In this document: positions 5,371 through 6,459 of the stretch, piece after piece
Layout: each line of letters begins with the position of its first letter
Numbering within the stretch: position 1 is the stretch's first letter
NCBI GenBank assembly: GCA_030620375.1
Contig: JAUXEW010000164.1
Coordinates: 1 to 6,459, forward strand
Origin: Desulfobacteraceae bacterium
Lineage (GTDB): Bacteria > Desulfobacterota > Desulfobacteria > Desulfobacterales > UBA5616
Length of the DNA stretch: 6,459 bases
Reading direction: 5' to 3'
Made by a program: the position numbers and the translations under genes
Notes under the pieces: model-generated
The model's database searches: none
What the model was told of the DNA's origin: nothing
Seen by the model: only the letters and a program-made list of their open reading frames with translations

Positions 5371-6288
5371 CTATCTTGTCCAATTAATTAGACCTGATTT
5401 TACCGAATTTTCCAGCACACGTAAATTCCCCGCCGAGTTGAAAAGTTTTTCACACAACTGACATTTTCTATATTTTACAATTTCACTGGCCTTGAAACCT
5501 ATGTATGAGGCCATATTTGTCAGACCCATGGTCCTGATAAGGTCATATAAAATATTTTTTTCTTTTTTCTGCAACAGCTCGTCGATACTGTGATCCTTGT
5601 GGTTGCCCAGGTAAAAAAAGCCTGTTTCTGTGAAGTGGGTTCCTGCATCACAGCAGGCAAACATATCAAGCTCCGGGGTAAGATAGGGATTCATCGCACA
5701 CAGGTTGGGCGGGTAGTCTGTAAAAACCCCTGAACCATTGAAACCTTTTGCGCGACCCGAATATATCAGCGGTTCCGGGAAGAACTTAAAGCTGTTGTCA
5801 CGCAAAAACTGCTCGAACGCGTCATCTTGTTTTGAAAAATCAGTCACAAAAGAAATAAAATAATCAAGACCATACTTTTTACAACTGGATACGGCGTTAA
5901 CAATGTTCTCACGATCGATATTTTTTTGATGCCAACGACTGCAGCTAATTCTTAATTGTGATAACCCGCTCTGCCTCAATTCCGAGACCATATTATCCGA
6001 ACGCTGCCGATTTCCAGCCCAATGGCCATTCGTTACAACTCTTGAATAGATCCCATGTTTCCGGCACATCCCGATAAGATGATTGATGTCATTAAGAAAT
6101 AACAACGGTTCCCCGGCTGTAAAGCTTATGCCGGTCACATTGCAACCGGCCATTTCTTCGATAATTGCTTTGGCCGTATCAAACGGCATTTTGGCATTTG
6201 GGGACTTATCATCAGCGGCAACACAGTGATCACATTTAATATTGCACCGGGTTGAATATCCAAATGCTATATGGCGTATTTTATTCAT
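5371..6288 (-). CDS. Radical SAM protein with C-terminal auxiliary-cluster cysteines
   Basis: This 305-residue soluble protein has the radical SAM signature CNIKCDHC (Cys15, Cys19, Cys22), which binds the [4Fe-4S] cluster that cleaves S-adenosylmethionine. TAGEPLL (57-63) is the GGEP-type SAM-binding motif. SRWHQKNI (117-124) sits where many peptide-modifying members have a SxDxFHQ-like stretch. The C-terminal part has Cys197, Cys212, Cys213 and a Cys276-x2-Cys279 pair, enough for one auxiliary cluster as in twitch/SPASM-type proteins, but not a full seven-cysteine SPASM. Such proteins often modify peptides or small metabolites; the substrate here is unknown. I chose ATG 6288 because it puts the cluster 15 residues from the N-terminus. 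It has no clear Shine-Dalgarno; a GTG at 6324 with AAAGGA 11 nt upstream is an alternative. No partner gene is adjacent. Confidence 0.85.
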   Translation of the reverse strand: MNKIRHIAFGYSTRCNIKCDHCVAADDKSPNAKMPFDTAKAIIEEMAGCNVTGISFTAGEPLLFLNDINHLIGMCRKHGIYSRVVTNGHWAGNRQRSDNMVSELRQSGLSQLRISCSRWHQKNIDRENIVNAVSSCKKYGLDYFISFVTDFSKQDDAFEQFLRDNSFKFFPEPLIYSGRAKGFNGSGVFTDYPPNLCAMNPYLTPELDMFACCDAGTHFTETGFFYLGNHKDHSIDELLQKKEKNILYDLIRTMGLTNMASYIGFKASEIVKYRKCQLCEKLFNSAGNLRVLENSVKSGLINWTR

Positions 6289-6338
6289 GCTTGATATAGG
6301 GGCCTCGGAATCAAATAAATCCACAGTCTTGCTTGTCC

Positions 6339-6437
6339 TTTGGCCCGCCTTCGGCGTTGCGCCAAAAGTCACATATAGACAATATGCTCCCCTTGGCGCG
6401 CCTTGAAGGCGAACCAAAATCCGGCGCAATCTTTGCG
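6339..6437. repeat. Cluster of four stem-loops upstream of the radical SAM gene
   Basis: Four inverted repeats follow one another: TTTGGC...GCCAAA (6339-6366, inner stem CGCC-TTC-GGCG), CATAT...ATATG (6372-6386), TTGG...CCAA (6393-6417, inner CGCCTT-G-AAGGCG), and CGCAA-TCT-TTGCG (6425-6437). The first and third are related in sequence, sharing the CGCCTT core and a CCAAAA end. The block looks like a dispersed palindromic repeat or a structured leader. It explains the in-frame but probably non-coding extension of the radical SAM frame up to 6429. Confidence 0.5.
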
Positions 6438-6459
6438 TATTTATTTATTCCCGCGACCC

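Noticed and set aside
6289..6429. N-terminal extension of the radical SAM protein, starting at the TTG at 6429.
   Set aside because: The extension consists of inverted repeats, has no Shine-Dalgarno at the TTG, and would place the CxxxCxxC motif unusually far from the N-terminus.

Overview
The window looks like chromosomal DNA from a Gram-negative bacterium of moderate GC content. The best single clue is a type II signal peptide with a lipobox and Ser at +2, which fits an outer-membrane lipoprotein. A Desulfobacterota-like origin is possible but only a guess, since there is no rRNA or other marker. I see no tRNA, rRNA, CRISPR array or transposase gene.

Layout. Positions 1-1148 (minus) hold the N-terminal two thirds of dihydroxy-acid dehydratase (ilvD), cut by the window edge. 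A 166-bp gap with a good sigma70-type promoter for ilvD separates it from a divergent OsmC/YhfA-family gene (1315-1719, plus). The OsmC gene overlaps, tail to tail by 22 bp, a large minus-strand gene (1698-4313). That gene encodes an 871-residue lipoprotein with a carbohydrate-binding-like N-terminal jelly roll and a divergent GH84 (O-GlcNAcase/hyaluronidase-type) glycoside hydrolase domain. Upstream of it, with almost no spacing, are an unrecognised 128-residue gene (4313-4699) and a 36-codon small ORF (4705-4815) with an excellent Shine-Dalgarno sequence. The three look like one translationally coupled operon.

Positions 4816-5370 contain no conventional gene but are rich in structure: a 16/17-bp inverted repeat pair (4734-4750 and 4946-4961), an AT-rich palindrome, a possible plus-strand promoter, a hairpin, and a 143-bp unit bounded by inverted repeats (5188-5330) that is itself bracketed by near-identical 12-bp direct repeats. 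The last looks MITE-like or like a structured RNA/operator element.

Positions 5371-6288 (minus) encode a compact radical SAM protein with a CxxxCxxC cluster and four or five C-terminal cysteines suited to an auxiliary cluster. Its upstream region (6339-6437) is a run of four consecutive stem-loops, two of them clearly related. It has no obvious partner protein gene here; small same-strand ORFs in the 660-bp downstream gap are the only visible candidates for a peptide substrate.

How the genes work together: ilvD (branched-chain amino acid biosynthesis) and the OsmC-like protein appear to be independent housekeeping or stress genes. The small ORF, the 128-residue protein and the GH84 lipoprotein probably form a unit concerned with an amino-sugar glycan at the cell surface. 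The link between that unit and the radical SAM gene is not demonstrable from the sequence.
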